In this document: in pieces, positions 34,381 to 43,194 of the stretch
How the letters are laid out: every line of letters begins with the position of its first letter
Numbering within the stretch: position 1 is the first letter of the stretch
NCBI RefSeq assembly: GCF_900177345.1
Contig: NZ_FWZT01000005.1
Location: 62,001-126,000 of the forward strand
From: Pseudobacteriovorax antillogorgiicola
Lineage (GTDB): Bacteria; Bdellovibrionota_B; Oligoflexia; Oligoflexales; Oligoflexaceae
Length of the DNA: 64,000 nucleotides
Direction: 5' to 3'
Position numbers and translations under genes: made by a program
Notes under the pieces: model-generated
Database searches by the model: none
The model's input: the letters and a program-made list of their open reading frames with translations, nothing else
What the model was told of the DNA's origin: nothing

Positions 34381-35424
34381 ATGATACTTTTAATCAGTTA
34401 TGTCACCCTCGCTTTGGGCTGTTCGTTTCTTTGCTCCATCGCCGAAGCGGTGATTTTGAGTGTCACCCCCTCTTACATTAGCCTCCAGGAGCAGGAGGGT
34501 CGTAAGAAGTCAGCACGCCTCCTCAAAAAACTCAAGGATGATATGAATAGCTCGTTGGCGGCTATTTTGACATTAAACACCATTGCCCACACCGTCGGTG
34601 CTGCAGGCGCTGGTGCCGAAGCAGCAGCTATTTTTGGCGATAAGTACGTTGGTATCATCTCGGGGGTTCTCACCTTCCTGATCCTTGTTTTTTCTGAAAT
34701 CATTCCAAAGACAATTGGGGCTCACTATTGGCGCGGCTTGGCTCCTAGCATCGCTGTTTTTTTAAAGTACCTAATCATTTTCTTCTACCCGTTCGTAAGA
34801 CTGTCGGCAATGCTAACCAGACACCTTGCCCACGGACCAAGCCTAAAAGGCTTCAATCGTGACGAATTCGAAGCAATGGCCCAACTCAGCTTTGCCGAGG
34901 GTCAGATTGCTCACCAAGAGCAGAACATCATGAAAAACTTGCTTCAATTCCACAAGAACCGCGTCAGCCAAGTTTTGACCCCTCGCACAGTGGTGTTCTC
35001 GGTCTGCTCCGATATGAGCATTGGCGAGTTTTTCGATAAACATGGCAATGAAAGCTTCTCTCGAATCCCCATCTACAACACCGACCGAGAGCATATAATC
35101 GGCTTTGTTCTGCGCACCGATTTGCTTCTTGCGCAAGCGCGAGACGAAGACGACAAACCTCTTAAGAAATTCAAGCGAGAGATTCATGCTATCCCTGAAA
35201 CCTTGAGTCTCTCTTCAACCTTCGAGCTCTTTATTTCGCGGCGTGATCAGATCATGTTGGTAATCGATGAACATGGTGGCTTTGAGGGTATCATCACCCT
35301 GGAGGACGTGATCGAATTTCTCATCGGTCATGAGATTGTCGACGAAGGAGACAAAGCCCCCAACATGAGGCGATTGGCGCGTCGACTCTGGGCAAGCCGC
35401 CAAAGGCAGATTCCTAAGGGATAA
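34381..35424 (+). CDS. CNNM/CorC-type membrane protein (DUF21 + CBS pair)
   Basis: The 347-aa protein has an N-terminal DUF21 membrane domain (about 1-150) with four hydrophobic segments and family motifs AEAVILS near 21-27, NTIAHTVGAA near 66-75 and FSEIIPKTIG near 103-112. A pair of CBS domains follows (about 195-320), including VLTPRTVVFSV, RIPIYNTDREHIIGFVLRTDL and DEHGGFEGIITLEDVIE. The C-terminal CorC/HlyC transporter-associated domain is missing, as in some bacterial members. Relatives bind Mg-ATP in the CBS pair and are linked to Mg2+/Co2+ efflux. The ribosome site is poor (AAGGA about 13 nt away). Confidence 0.9.
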   Translation: MILLISYVTLALGCSFLCSIAEAVILSVTPSYISLQEQEGRKKSARLLKKLKDDMNSSLAAILTLNTIAHTVGAAGAGAEAAAIFGDKYVGIISGVLTFLILVFSEIIPKTIGAHYWRGLAPSIAVFLKYLIIFFYPFVRLSAMLTRHLAHGPSLKGFNRDEFEAMAQLSFAEGQIAHQEQNIMKNLLQFHKNRVSQVLTPRTVVFSVCSDMSIGEFFDKHGNESFSRIPIYNTDREHIIGFVLRTDLLLAQARDEDDKPLKKFKREIHAIPETLSLSSTFELFISRRDQIMLVIDEHGGFEGIITLEDVIEFLIGHEIVDEGDKAPNMRRLARRLWASRQRQIPKG

Positions 35425-35437
35425 CTCAACTCATAAA

Positions 35438-35466
35438 AATAACGCCAGCATCGAGCTGGCATTATA
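35438..35466 (+). terminator. Terminator-like hairpin after the CNNM-type gene
   Basis: GCCAGC and GCTGGC form a 6-bp stem with a 5-nt loop, extended by ATAA/TTAT across one mismatch. The 3' side is T/A-rich. It starts 14 nt after the stop codon. Confidence 0.55.
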
Positions 35467-35705
35467 TGAAGACTTTTAACAAATAGTTCGCAAATAATAA
35501 GACCATATTATCTTTTATAAGATCAATGTCTAGTAGATAATAGGTTAATAAAACTTTTTAAACTACTATGGCATACATGCAGTATTAGAGCTGGCTTTAA
35601 AGCAGCACGGCTTTACCCAGACTAAATGCTGCACGGAAAAATGTGAGGCTAATGCTAAACTAAAGGCGACTTGAAGTCTGTCGCTAAATTTCCTTAGGAG
35701 CCTCT

Positions 35706-36479
35706 ATGAGTACCGTGTTAAAGATGTTACCTCCTACCCTTCGCCAACTGCTTGAATACGTGAGTCCCGCGACTCTCAAGATCATCTCCATTCGCGAGAT
35801 CCTAGCTCTTTCAAAGTCGCTGATTCAAAATAGCCGAGACAAGTCTCTGGCCCAAGAAATATTCGCTGAACTTCAGACAATTGTAAACAACTCCGTAATT
35901 TCTCAACAAGATGAGTCAAACCAAGGTGAGCTAAAAGAGCTTCCTGACGATCGGAAGGAAGCTGCTGGAGAAGCTATTCTGGAGCTCTACTTTCAGCAGT
36001 TTCTCAATACCAAGGGGTTCTTTATCGACCTCCGCCCCAAAAAAATTGGAACTACAGCCTCTGCACCCTTTATTCAATGGCACGTGTCATTACCGTTTGT
36101 TCTTGATGAGGAGTTTAGACAGTCGATTGTTCAGCTCTATCAATCGTTCTATGGACAACAGGACGATGAGTTTGAAGACGCCCTGCTCAATCTGAATTTA
36201 ATCGAAAAAAATTGGCAGCAAGAGCGCAAGGATCAACTCAAAGGATTACTCATTGATCACTTTGGCTCAAGCCTGGAAGGCAAGGTTACATTCACCATGG
36301 ATATGTTTTATACCTCGTCTCACAATCTTTTCTCCTTCCTGAAAGATAATGGTGTCGAAGTCGACCGTAATTTCCTGGTCTTTGGCATCTACCTTGTTTG
36401 TCTCTATCTCGCTCTCGATGAACTTCAAGTCGGGATCGACGTTCAAAAAGTTGTCGCCAATACGCTACTCGACAAATAG
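35706..36479 (+). CDS. Soluble protein of unknown function
   Basis: The ATG is preceded by AGGAG at a 6-nt spacing. The 257-aa product has no signal peptide. It consists of an N-terminal helical region (1-60), an acidic linker (65-85), and an alpha/beta C-terminal part. There is an aromatic, partly hydrophobic segment at 225-245 (FLVFGIYLVCLYLALDEL) that could be one membrane helix or a buried helix. No family was recognised. It is preceded by 281 bp that hold a hairpin (35438-35466) and little else. It stands alone between the CNNM-type and fasciclin genes. Confidence 0.72.
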   Translation: MSTVLKMLPPTLRQLLEYVSPATLKIISIREILALSKSLIQNSRDKSLAQEIFAELQTIVNNSVISQQDESNQGELKELPDDRKEAAGEAILELYFQQFLNTKGFFIDLRPKKIGTTASAPFIQWHVSLPFVLDEEFRQSIVQLYQSFYGQQDDEFEDALLNLNLIEKNWQQERKDQLKGLLIDHFGSSLEGKVTFTMDMFYTSSHNLFSFLKDNGVEVDRNFLVFGIYLVCLYLALDELQVGIDVQKVVANTLLDK

Positions 36480-36913
36480 TTTAGGCTGAAAATTAGAGAT
36501 ACAATCCCGAGGTAGAGCAATCCTCCAACTATCACCAAGTTTCACATAAGAATTTGCAAGGCAACGATTGATGGCAATGGACTAGCTTTACACCCTTATC
36601 AATTTATGGATAATTTTATTGTGCCTTCGCTTATTAATATACTGATGGTTAAAGGCACAAACCCTCCTTCCGATTTTAAAGCCTAAACGTCCTTACCTTC
36701 GTAAATCTACCCTGATAAAAGATCTCTCAAAGCGAGGGATCTTTCTTATTTGGATTAAGAAATCTATGACGAAGATTGAACAAGCTTGAAGCCAACGGTT
36801 CCGAGAGAGCTTGCCCCTTATTGTTGCTCTATTCTGCAAAACGGGGATTGAAAAAATCTATGAGCTTGTGAAATAACCTAGTCATCATCACATTTAAATT
36901 TGGAGAAATGATT
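36480..36913. other. Intergenic region with one terminator
   Basis: This gap of 434 bp separates the soluble unknown from the fasciclin gene. It is AT-rich and contains one terminator-like hairpin at 36719-36743. No ORF longer than shadow frames and no clear promoter were found. Confidence 0.5.
36719..36749 (+). terminator. Rho-independent-like terminator
   Basis: AAGATCTCTC (36719-36728) and GAGGGATCTT (36734-36743) form a 10-bp stem with one G-U pair and a 5-nt loop. It is followed by TCTTATTT. It lies 240 bp after the upstream stop, so a transcript may extend that far. Confidence 0.55.
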
Positions 36914-37825
36914 ATGTTTTTACAGTCAGTAAAGAACGCAGTTATTGGTGGATCGCTCGCAGCTGGTCTATTTCTGAGTGCTGGACAGGCCTTTGCGGGT
37001 AAAGGATCGTTTAAGATTGGCGACATTTTAGAACGAACCGGAAAGTTCCAAACCTTGACAACAGCTTTACAACTCACTGGTCTCGATCAAGCAATCGCTG
37101 GAGATGATGCACTTACAGTACTAGCTCCTACTGATAAGGCTTTCGAAAAGCTTGGCTCAGAAACTCTGGAAGGACTGATCAACAATCCCGAAAAACTTTC
37201 TGAAATACTGCTCTACCATGTAATTCCTGGAGAGGTTGGATTGTTTGAAGCCCTACAAGCACAAGAAGCTGCAACGCTTAACTCAGCCTCGGTCAGTTTT
37301 TCAATGGAAGGTTTTGGCTTTTTTGTCAACGATGCAAGAATCGTATTCCCAAATATTCGAGCTAGTAACGGAGTGATCCATGCCATCGACTCTGTGCTGC
37401 TGCCTCCTGCACCCCCATCTATTGCCGATATTGCTGCTGGGAATGAGCAGTTTTCAACTCTGGTTGCAGCTCTTCAAGCTACAGGCTTGGATCAAGTGCT
37501 AGCTGGTGAAGGAACTTTCACGGTTTTTGCACCAACGAATGAAGCATTTGCAAAACTTGGTGAAGAAACAATCAACGCCCTTCTAAAAGACCCTGAAACA
37601 CTTTCAAATATTCTTTTGTACCACGTTGTCCCAGAAGCTGCTGTAGAAGCCGCAACTGCAGTGACCCTAAAAAGCGCGACTATGGCTAACGGCAAGGAAA
37701 CCAAGCTCATGTTTGATGGTAAGGATCTGTTTATCAATGATTCTAAAGTTATCGCTACAGACATCATGGCAAGCAATGGTGTGATCCATGTAATCGACAC
37801 GGTTCTGGTACCAAGCGCGAAGTGA
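36914..37825 (+). CDS. Secreted two-domain fasciclin (FAS1) protein
   Basis: The second of two ATGs (36914) has GGAG at an 8-nt spacing; the first (36908) is too close. The 303-aa pre-protein has a signal peptide ending GQAFA. Two FAS1 domains follow (about 30-160 and 165-300), each with an LTVLAPTDKAFEKLG or FTVFAPTNEAFAKLG H1 motif, the YHVI/YHVV H2 motif, and a NGVIHAID/NGVIHVID ending. FAS1 proteins mediate adhesion to surfaces or other cells. Low similarity between the two copies suggests an old duplication. A strong terminator follows (37835-37863). Confidence 0.93.
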   Translation: MFLQSVKNAVIGGSLAAGLFLSAGQAFAGKGSFKIGDILERTGKFQTLTTALQLTGLDQAIAGDDALTVLAPTDKAFEKLGSETLEGLINNPEKLSEILLYHVIPGEVGLFEALQAQEAATLNSASVSFSMEGFGFFVNDARIVFPNIRASNGVIHAIDSVLLPPAPPSIADIAAGNEQFSTLVAALQATGLDQVLAGEGTFTVFAPTNEAFAKLGEETINALLKDPETLSNILLYHVVPEAAVEAATAVTLKSATMANGKETKLMFDGKDLFINDSKVIATDIMASNGVIHVIDTVLVPSAK

Positions 37826-37834
37826 TTCGCCGGT

Positions 37835-37863
37835 GCGCTCCCTATAGCGGGGAGCGCTTTTCT
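37835..37863 (+). terminator. Strong Rho-independent terminator of the fasciclin gene
   Basis: GCGCTCCC (37835-37842) and GGGAGCGC (37850-37857) pair perfectly over 8 bp with a 7-nt loop. TTTTCT follows at once. It begins 9 nt after the stop codon. Confidence 0.85.
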
Positions 37864-37874
37864 AATATAAGTGA

Positions 37875-38237
37875 TTAGGTCCCCGTTGCGGCTTTGATGC
37901 TCTTTAACTCGAAGCGATCTCGGGACATGATGCTTTGAATGGCCTTGGTAAAGAGCTTTTCATCTTTGGTTTCAAGCCCGATGAGATAGCCACTAGTCTC
38001 AAGCTCTTTAACCCACTTTACCAAACCTTGATACTTTTCTGATCGTTGACCAGTTATCAATTCAAGATTTACCTCGCGACCTTCCTTTGGGCTTTCGAGA
38101 CTCCAAAGACAAGCGCCACGCTCTGAAAAGTTGATCACATCGCAGGGTGTTCCTGGTCCACTGTGATCCTTGATGATACCTAGTAGCTGGCTGTCTTCGG
38201 CGTCGATGCGCTCGTAGATCCTTTGATTTGCACCCAT
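37875..38237 (-). CDS. PilZ-domain protein
   Basis: The second ATG (38237) with GAGAG about 6 nt upstream is preferred, giving 120 aa; an ATG six bases earlier is also possible. The protein is a single PilZ domain. The c-di-GMP-binding motifs are visible as R-x-x-x-R in QRIYERIDA (about 6-11) and D-x-x-x-S-x-x-G in DVINFSERGACL (about 33-44). It therefore probably binds c-di-GMP and alters motility, adhesion or predation through a partner. No GGDEF or EAL gene lies in the window. It is convergent with the fasciclin gene, with the terminator in between. Confidence 0.85.
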   Translation of the reverse strand: MGANQRIYERIDAEDSQLLGIIKDHSGPGTPCDVINFSERGACLWSLESPKEGREVNLELITGQRSEKYQGLVKWVKELETSGYLIGLETKDEKLFTKAIQSIMSRDRFELKSIKAATGT

Positions 38238-38540
38238 ATACATCTCTCATAAATATTAACGATCCCCAACTTCCTTTCGGTACTGTTTGGAGCAATCCTA
38301 AAAGAGATTGATACACTCATGATTTCATGTATCTTTCTAGCCGTAATTTTTTAGCGAATTCTGACACAAATCAGCAAAACGAATCACTCATTTTATGGGT
38401 GTCCAAGCATTCTTGCCAAAACATCGAAGACCTGTATGTAATTACCAGTAATTATTAGATAATTCTCTATTTCCAAAGTTCTCGCGACCAGGCTACATTA
38501 GGGAGCAACAGGAATCGGGGATGAATAAGAAAGGTGAACC
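38238..38540. other. Divergent intergenic region
   Basis: These 303 bp lie between the PilZ gene and the GNAT-like gene. I see AT-rich sequence around 38420-38470 but no clear promoter, repeat or RNA gene. Confidence 0.4.
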
Positions 38541-39323
38541 ATGACACAAGGGAAGAAAGCGATTCAACGCCTCAGTCGCCAGCCACTTAATCAACTGAGT
38601 GGAGACAGCTGGGCGTCTATAGAACCTCGCCTGAACGAAATCTATCAGGAAAGCTTTATCCAAGGCTCCTCTAATCGCAGTATCAAAACCGTATTGAATA
38701 GGGGACCAGACACGCAATTAATGCTCGTCTACGGGCCTCAGGGCGAGATCGCAGGATTTGGATCCTATTGCATGTCACGATACCAAGTCCGCGGAAAAAC
38801 CCATTTAGTCTATGATGCAGGTTCCTACGTGAGCAACGCCTACGCTGGTTCTCAGGCTTACTTTATGAAGGAACTATTTCAACAAGCCTTTCGCGTTCGG
38901 ATCACCTACCCCAGGGCACAAATCCATGTGGTCATGTCGTGTGCAACACCCGCTGCCTATCGTTTCTTTACCCAAGGAGTCCAGAAGCTCTACCCTCATC
39001 GCAGCTTTGAGCAACCACAATGGTCCAAGGACATGATGATCGAAGTCCTTGCTGGGCGAGACAAAACGATTGTTTGCCAAGATCCTGTGATCGTGAAGAG
39101 CAACTTCAACCCCCAACTTAAAGACCCAGATCGGATCGTTGGCTCTAAAGCCCTAGCTCAAGATCCCGATGCCAGCTTCTTCTTAGAACTGAATCCTAAG
39201 TTCACATCGGGTCACATGCTCGGTGTCCACATACCTCTGACACTGGCGAACATCCTTGGAACGGGATCTAAGATACTCAAGAAAACTCTAAAACCACGAC
39301 GAAATCTTACAAAAGCGGGATAA
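38541..39323 (+). CDS. GNAT-like acyltransferase-fold protein
   Basis: The 260-aa protein has AAAGGTGA just before the ATG. It has a GNAT-like pattern: a strand with a PQGEIAGFGSYCMSRYQV segment (about 66-83), then YDAGSYVSNAYAGSQAYFMKELFQQA (about 90-115), which resembles the acetyl-CoA-binding turn and helix. A strand (IHVVMSCATPAAYRFF) follows. The canonical R/Q-x-x-G-x-G/A loop is not clear. The C-terminus (about 215-255) is basic and may contact nucleic acid or membrane. The substrate is unknown. It ends 19 bp before the tRNA-Cys CCA end on the opposite strand. Confidence 0.6.
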   Translation: MTQGKKAIQRLSRQPLNQLSGDSWASIEPRLNEIYQESFIQGSSNRSIKTVLNRGPDTQLMLVYGPQGEIAGFGSYCMSRYQVRGKTHLVYDAGSYVSNAYAGSQAYFMKELFQQAFRVRITYPRAQIHVVMSCATPAAYRFFTQGVQKLYPHRSFEQPQWSKDMMIEVLAGRDKTIVCQDPVIVKSNFNPQLKDPDRIVGSKALAQDPDASFFLELNPKFTSGHMLGVHIPLTLANILGTGSKILKKTLKPRRNLTKAG

Positions 39324-39342
39324 AAAAATAGAAGGGGGAAGA

Positions 39343-39418
39343 TGGAGGCGCGGATCGGATTCGAACCGACATGAAACGGATTTGCAATCCGCTCTCTAAC
39401 CATTCGAGACACCGCGCC
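39343..39418 (-). tRNA. tRNA-Cys (anticodon GCA), CCA encoded
   Basis: On the minus strand the 5' end GGCGCGG (39418-39412) pairs with CCGCGCC near the 3' end (39353-39347). The anticodon arm reads GCGGA-TTGCAAA-TCCGT with anticodon GCA. The T-arm contains GGTTCGAATCC. The discriminator base is U, as required for Cys tRNAs, and the 3' CCA is encoded at 39345-39343. All four stems close normally. Confidence 0.97.
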
Positions 39419-39452
39419 TTAATGGAAACACTCACTGAAGCGAGTGAAAGTA

Positions 39453-39481
39453 GTTATACGGGTCTGCTTGGGGAAGATCAA
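39453..39481 (-). promoter_or_regulatory. Promoter of tRNA-Cys
   Basis: On the minus strand TTGATC (39481-39476) and TATAAC (39458-39453) are exactly 17 bp apart. The -10 lies about 35 bp before the tRNA 5' end. A small TCACT/AGTGA dyad sits in the leader. Confidence 0.7.
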
Positions 39482-39668
39482 GCTTTTTCTAATAGAAAAT
39501 TCAATGGTCCAGCCAATTTGCAGAGACCCTTGGAAAGCAGTACCAGCACTTTTGACTCGCTACATAAATTCGGAAAGGTTTTCGATAAAGATTCCAAATT
39601 GGTGCTTTGCTCCAATCAATTCTGAAGGTGAATCCGCCGAAGCTATCTTTATGGTCTAGGAGGAGTGT

Positions 39669-40049
39669 ATGACGCATCATGTATTAATTGTTGAGGATGA
39701 ATCTGACTTAGTAGATATTATCGAGGCCGAGCTTGAACTCGACTTCCCGAGCATAAAACTTACGACGGCAGCCACCGTGGATGATTTGCAAAGCGTCTTG
39801 GAAAGGAAGTCATTTCAGCTAATTATAGCTGATCTCACCGTCCCAGGCTCACAGATCACCCCCGTTTTAGATCTCATTCGAGAGGTCTCTTCGGAAACTC
39901 CGATCATGGTTTTCTCTGGCAAGGTCGAGGAAATGGCAGATTTAGACCACCCTCAGGTTATCGACTTCATTCCGAAACCTTTCCAACCTGAAAAGCTTCT
40001 CGGAAGCCTGAAAAAGTTTTTCGACTCAGACCAGCTAAAACTGGCCTAA
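39669..40049 (+). CDS. Stand-alone response-regulator receiver domain
   Basis: The ATG follows AGGAGGAGTGT, a strong ribosome site. The 126-aa protein is a single receiver domain: E9/D10, phosphoacceptor D55 (LIIADLTVPGSQ), a switch Ser in MVFSGK, and K near 107 (FIPKPFQPE) followed by a Pro, as usual. No effector domain is present. It is monocistronic, between tRNA-Cys and the hflKC operon. Its kinase is not in the window. Confidence 0.92.
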   Translation: MTHHVLIVEDESDLVDIIEAELELDFPSIKLTTAATVDDLQSVLERKSFQLIIADLTVPGSQITPVLDLIREVSSETPIMVFSGKVEEMADLDHPQVIDFIPKPFQPEKLLGSLKKFFDSDQLKLA

Positions 40050-40088
40050 GCCCACTTTTTTTCCCCATCGAAGGAAGACACTTAGCTG

Positions 40089-41027
40089 TCAGTTACGATC
40101 AAGTAGCTTCAGAAACTCTGAGTCAGTGCCAATGACAAGGTTACTCTTAGGGAGTGTTTTCTTATAGGCGTCCATGGTTCTCATGAACTCATAAAATTCT
40201 GCATTGCCTCGCAGTGACTCCGCATAGATAGCAATCGCTTCAGCATCCGCCTTACCCATGATTTCCTGAGATTGGCGATAAGCATCCGATTCAATTTCTT
40301 TAAGGTCAAGATTCATTTGCCCCAGGATCTTGGCCTCTTCACCTTTACCAACAGAGCGTGTTTTCTCTGCAATTCGATTCCTTTCAGAGATCATACGATC
40401 GAACACTTTGTCCTCGACTTCCTGAACATAGGCAATGCGAGTAATCAAAACGTCAACCAGCTCGATCCCTAGTGAATCTAATTCTATTTGCGCCTGGGCC
40501 GTGATCTGTTGCGATAGCTTTTCCCGACCAGCCGTGACTGGCTCAATCTCTCCTGTAACTTTTTCGTCTGTGGTTTCATCATTTTGCTTCACCTTTTCAA
40601 TAATATCGTTAGTGTTGCGTACTGCCTCTACCAGGTTGTAGTTGGAAATTACGTTTTTAGTTTTACCATCCAAAATACCCGTAATCCGTTGCAAGGCTAA
40701 ACGTATATTCTTAACTGCCTTAAAAAACGTCTCGGGATCTTTAATCCGCCAGCGAGCGGTGGTGTCCACAAGAATAAACTTTTTATCCTTTGTTGGTACC
40801 TGGGCTGGATCTCCATCCCAATGCAAGATACGCTTGTCGAAGTAACTGACATTTTGAATGAACGGCGCTTTAAAATGAATTCCCGCATCGGTCACGGGCT
40901 TTCCCATAATCTGACCAAACTGAGTGATGATAGCTTGTTGTGCTTCGTTAACAATATAAACTGAAGAGTTGATCAGAGCTACCACAGCAACGATTGCAGC
41001 AGCTATGAATCCCACTTTTCCTGACAT
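40089..41027 (-). CDS. hflC: HflC, membrane protease modulator
   Basis: The 312-aa protein has an N-terminal transmembrane anchor (about 4-24), then an SPFH/Band-7 domain (NEAQQAIITQFGQIMGKPVTDAGIHFKAPF) and a long helical C-terminus with a KADAEAIAIYAESL segment and a terminal DSEFLKLLDR. With HflK it forms the periplasm-facing HflKC complex that surrounds and regulates FtsH protease in the inner membrane. It starts 9 bp after hflK, with AGGAG overlapping the hflK stop region, so the two are cotranscribed. Confidence 0.95.
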   Translation of the reverse strand: MSGKVGFIAAAIVAVVALINSSVYIVNEAQQAIITQFGQIMGKPVTDAGIHFKAPFIQNVSYFDKRILHWDGDPAQVPTKDKKFILVDTTARWRIKDPETFFKAVKNIRLALQRITGILDGKTKNVISNYNLVEAVRNTNDIIEKVKQNDETTDEKVTGEIEPVTAGREKLSQQITAQAQIELDSLGIELVDVLITRIAYVQEVEDKVFDRMISERNRIAEKTRSVGKGEEAKILGQMNLDLKEIESDAYRQSQEIMGKADAEAIAIYAESLRGNAEFYEFMRTMDAYKKTLPKSNLVIGTDSEFLKLLDRN

Positions 41028-41036
41028 GTAACGCTC

Positions 41037-42056
41037 CTATTTAGCTGATTGATTCGCAACTGGTAATTGTCCATAAATAGGCATCAAGCCCTTCACCCCT
41101 TCATCGACGACCGTAACATTACTAGCATTGCTTAAGACTTCTTCCATGGTTTCAATATAAAGTCGCTTGCGGGTCACTAGAGGAGCTTTTTTATATTCAG
41201 TTAGCTGTGCTTTGAAGCGATTAGCGTCTCCACGAGCTTTGTTTACAGCTTCCTTTGCATAGGCCTGGGCTTCTGCTATTTGCTGCTCTGCCTTACCACG
41301 AGCTTCTGGAATGATGCTATTATACTTTCGTTCTGCTCGGTTGATCGCCTGCTCCTGCTCCTGCTTGGCCGCATTCACATCATTAAACGCAGCTTTTACA
41401 CGATCTGGAGGAGTCACCGACTGCAGCTCTACCGTTGTCAGGCGAATCCCTAGATCGTATTGATCCAGAGTTTCCTGCATCAAATCTTTGACATGTGTTG
41501 CGATTTCCATTCGACCTGTAGTTAAGACTTCACCCACCAAACGATCGCCCACCACTCGCCTCATCACCGACATGGACACATCGCGGATGGCCTTCCGCAC
41601 ATCCGCAGCGCGGAACAAAAATCGCCATGGATCACTGATCTCGTATTGAACCATCCACTCCACATCAGCGAGATTCAAGTCACCAGTTAGCATTAAGCTT
41701 TCGCTGTTCACCTGTTCTCTAGTTCGGGCCCGGTAGCCAAAAACTTCTTCCTGTCGCCTTTTTGATTTAACTTTATAGACTTGGTCTACCCAAGGAACCT
41801 TGAAGTGCAAACCAGGCTGGCTCGTGTGAATGTACTTACCGAAGCGGGTGACCACTCCTTCCTCGTCAGCCTCAACCGTATAAAAGGCCTTCAAACCACT
41901 CAAAACCGCAATAAAAATCAGTATACCTAGTAAGATTTTCTTAGGATCTGCACCCGCACCTCCACCGCCAGATCGGCCATTACCTTTCTTTTTCGCGCTG
42001 AAGATATCTCTCACTTTTTCCGCATACTGGTCAAAGTCACCGTTACCTTGTCCCAT
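41037..42056 (-). CDS. hflK: HflK, membrane protease modulator
   Basis: The 339-aa protein begins with a Gly-rich cytoplasmic tail (SGGGGAGADPKK), one transmembrane helix (about 40-58), and an SPFH domain (VEADEEGVVTRFGKYIHTSQPGLHFKVPW). The helical region carries VNKARGDANRFKAQLTEYKKAP and LYIETMEEVLSN, as in HflK. It partners HflC to control FtsH. The typical Gly/Pro-rich N-terminus is shorter than in enterobacteria. It is first in the hflK-hflC pair and divergent from the NYN gene. Confidence 0.95.
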   Translation of the reverse strand: MGQGNGDFDQYAEKVRDIFSAKKKGNGRSGGGGAGADPKKILLGILIFIAVLSGLKAFYTVEADEEGVVTRFGKYIHTSQPGLHFKVPWVDQVYKVKSKRRQEEVFGYRARTREQVNSESLMLTGDLNLADVEWMVQYEISDPWRFLFRAADVRKAIRDVSMSVMRRVVGDRLVGEVLTTGRMEIATHVKDLMQETLDQYDLGIRLTTVELQSVTPPDRVKAAFNDVNAAKQEQEQAINRAERKYNSIIPEARGKAEQQIAEAQAYAKEAVNKARGDANRFKAQLTEYKKAPLVTRKRLYIETMEEVLSNASNVTVVDEGVKGLMPIYGQLPVANQSAK

Positions 42057-42241
42057 GACAATGTGCCCTTATTAAATTTCATTATATTCCCTTAACGCCG
42101 CCTTATTATGGACTGTTTTGGTAGTTAAAACTAGGTCTCTCGGGATTGCAGATGAGTTTTTTTACCATCCACTTGACGTATCGTTGGCAATTCGAATCAA
42201 TCGGGTTATAAGAAGGGCTTAATGATAACAGGAGGGCTTTC

Positions 42242-43060
42242 TTGCGCGCTGCAATTTTTATCGACGGCGGATATATACAATCCCAGTTTAAACATAATCA
42301 CATCGATCCGGACTGGGAAGAAATCAGTGATTTCTTACTCGAACCTCTACGCCAACAAGTTCCTTTGGACCTTTTGCGCTGCTATTACTATTACTGTGCT
42401 CCTTGGATGTCCCAAGAACCCACTGAGTCAGAGCTCAAGCGCATGGAAAATCATAAAGAGTTTGTCAGCGACATAGAAAATTTGGATCGCTGGGCCATGA
42501 GGCTTGGCAAGTTAGAGAAGCGCTGGGACGGAAAAAAAGAATATTTTGAGCAAAAGCGCGTGGACGTTTTACTTTCGGTTGATCTAGTTCGTCACGCTGC
42601 CGCTGGACATATTCAGCATGCCGTACTTGTGGCTGGGGACAGCGACTTTGTTCCTGCCGTTGAGGCTGCGAAGGAGCACGGCGTTACAGTATCTCTGTGG
42701 TGCGGAAACTTTCGCACCGTTCACAAAGATCTTATCGCCCTGGCAGATGAGGTTCACACCTTCCGCTGGGATGAGTTTCCTAGGTTTGTCTACGTCGACC
42801 CCAAGCCAGCAAAGCCCAAAGGCGGCAATAGCTCTAATAACAAGGGTGCTACAACGAGTAAAGGCCCGAAGAAAGACGACCAGGGACCCAAAAAGGGCAC
42901 TCAGCAGAACCGAAGTCGAAACAATAATCGCAATTCAAATCAGCAAGGTCGAGGACGACCACGCCGCCATGAAAAGAAGGATGCGAAAAAAGAGCTTCAG
43001 TCTGCTGGAGACAAAAGTTCTTGGACGGAACGCATTCGCAAATGGTGGGAAGAAGACTAG
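42242..43060 (+). CDS. NYN-domain (LabA/DUF88-type) ribonuclease with basic tail
   Basis: The start is TTG 42242 with AGGAGG 6 nt upstream. The 272-aa protein has a NYN/PIN-like domain (about 1-180). Acidic active-site motifs are FIDGG (D8), KRVDVLLSVDLV near 102-113 and AGDSDF near 127-132. The C-terminal 85 residues are low-complexity and basic, rich in K, R, N, Q and G, which suggests RNA binding. Such proteins are usually metal-dependent endoribonucleases acting on tRNA or mRNA. It is transcribed alone. The next gene is 134 bp away with a leader hairpin between them. Confidence 0.87.
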   Translation: MRAAIFIDGGYIQSQFKHNHIDPDWEEISDFLLEPLRQQVPLDLLRCYYYYCAPWMSQEPTESELKRMENHKEFVSDIENLDRWAMRLGKLEKRWDGKKEYFEQKRVDVLLSVDLVRHAAAGHIQHAVLVAGDSDFVPAVEAAKEHGVTVSLWCGNFRTVHKDLIALADEVHTFRWDEFPRFVYVDPKPAKPKGGNSSNNKGATTSKGPKKDDQGPKKGTQQNRSRNNNRNSNQQGRGRPRRHEKKDAKKELQSAGDKSSWTERIRKWWEED

Positions 43061-43135
43061 CCAACTACACGGAGCCAGCTCATATTCGGAATACTCGACT
43101 CCTCTCAGGCGCAGACAAGTAGTCCCAGGGCTGAT

Positions 43136-43182
43136 AGAATGGGGCTTGTGGCAATTTCCTGAAACACAAGCTCAGCCATTCT
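43136..43182 (+). promoter_or_regulatory. Two-stem leader hairpin before the gene at 43195
   Basis: Outer stem AGAATGG (43136-43142)/CCATTCT (43176-43182) and inner stem GCTTGTG (43144-43150)/CACAAGC (43165-43171) form one long hairpin. It ends 1-2 nt before the GGAG ribosome site of the gene at 43195. It could terminate the NYN transcript or control translation. Confidence 0.55.
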
Positions 43183-43194
43183 GTTGGAGTTTAA

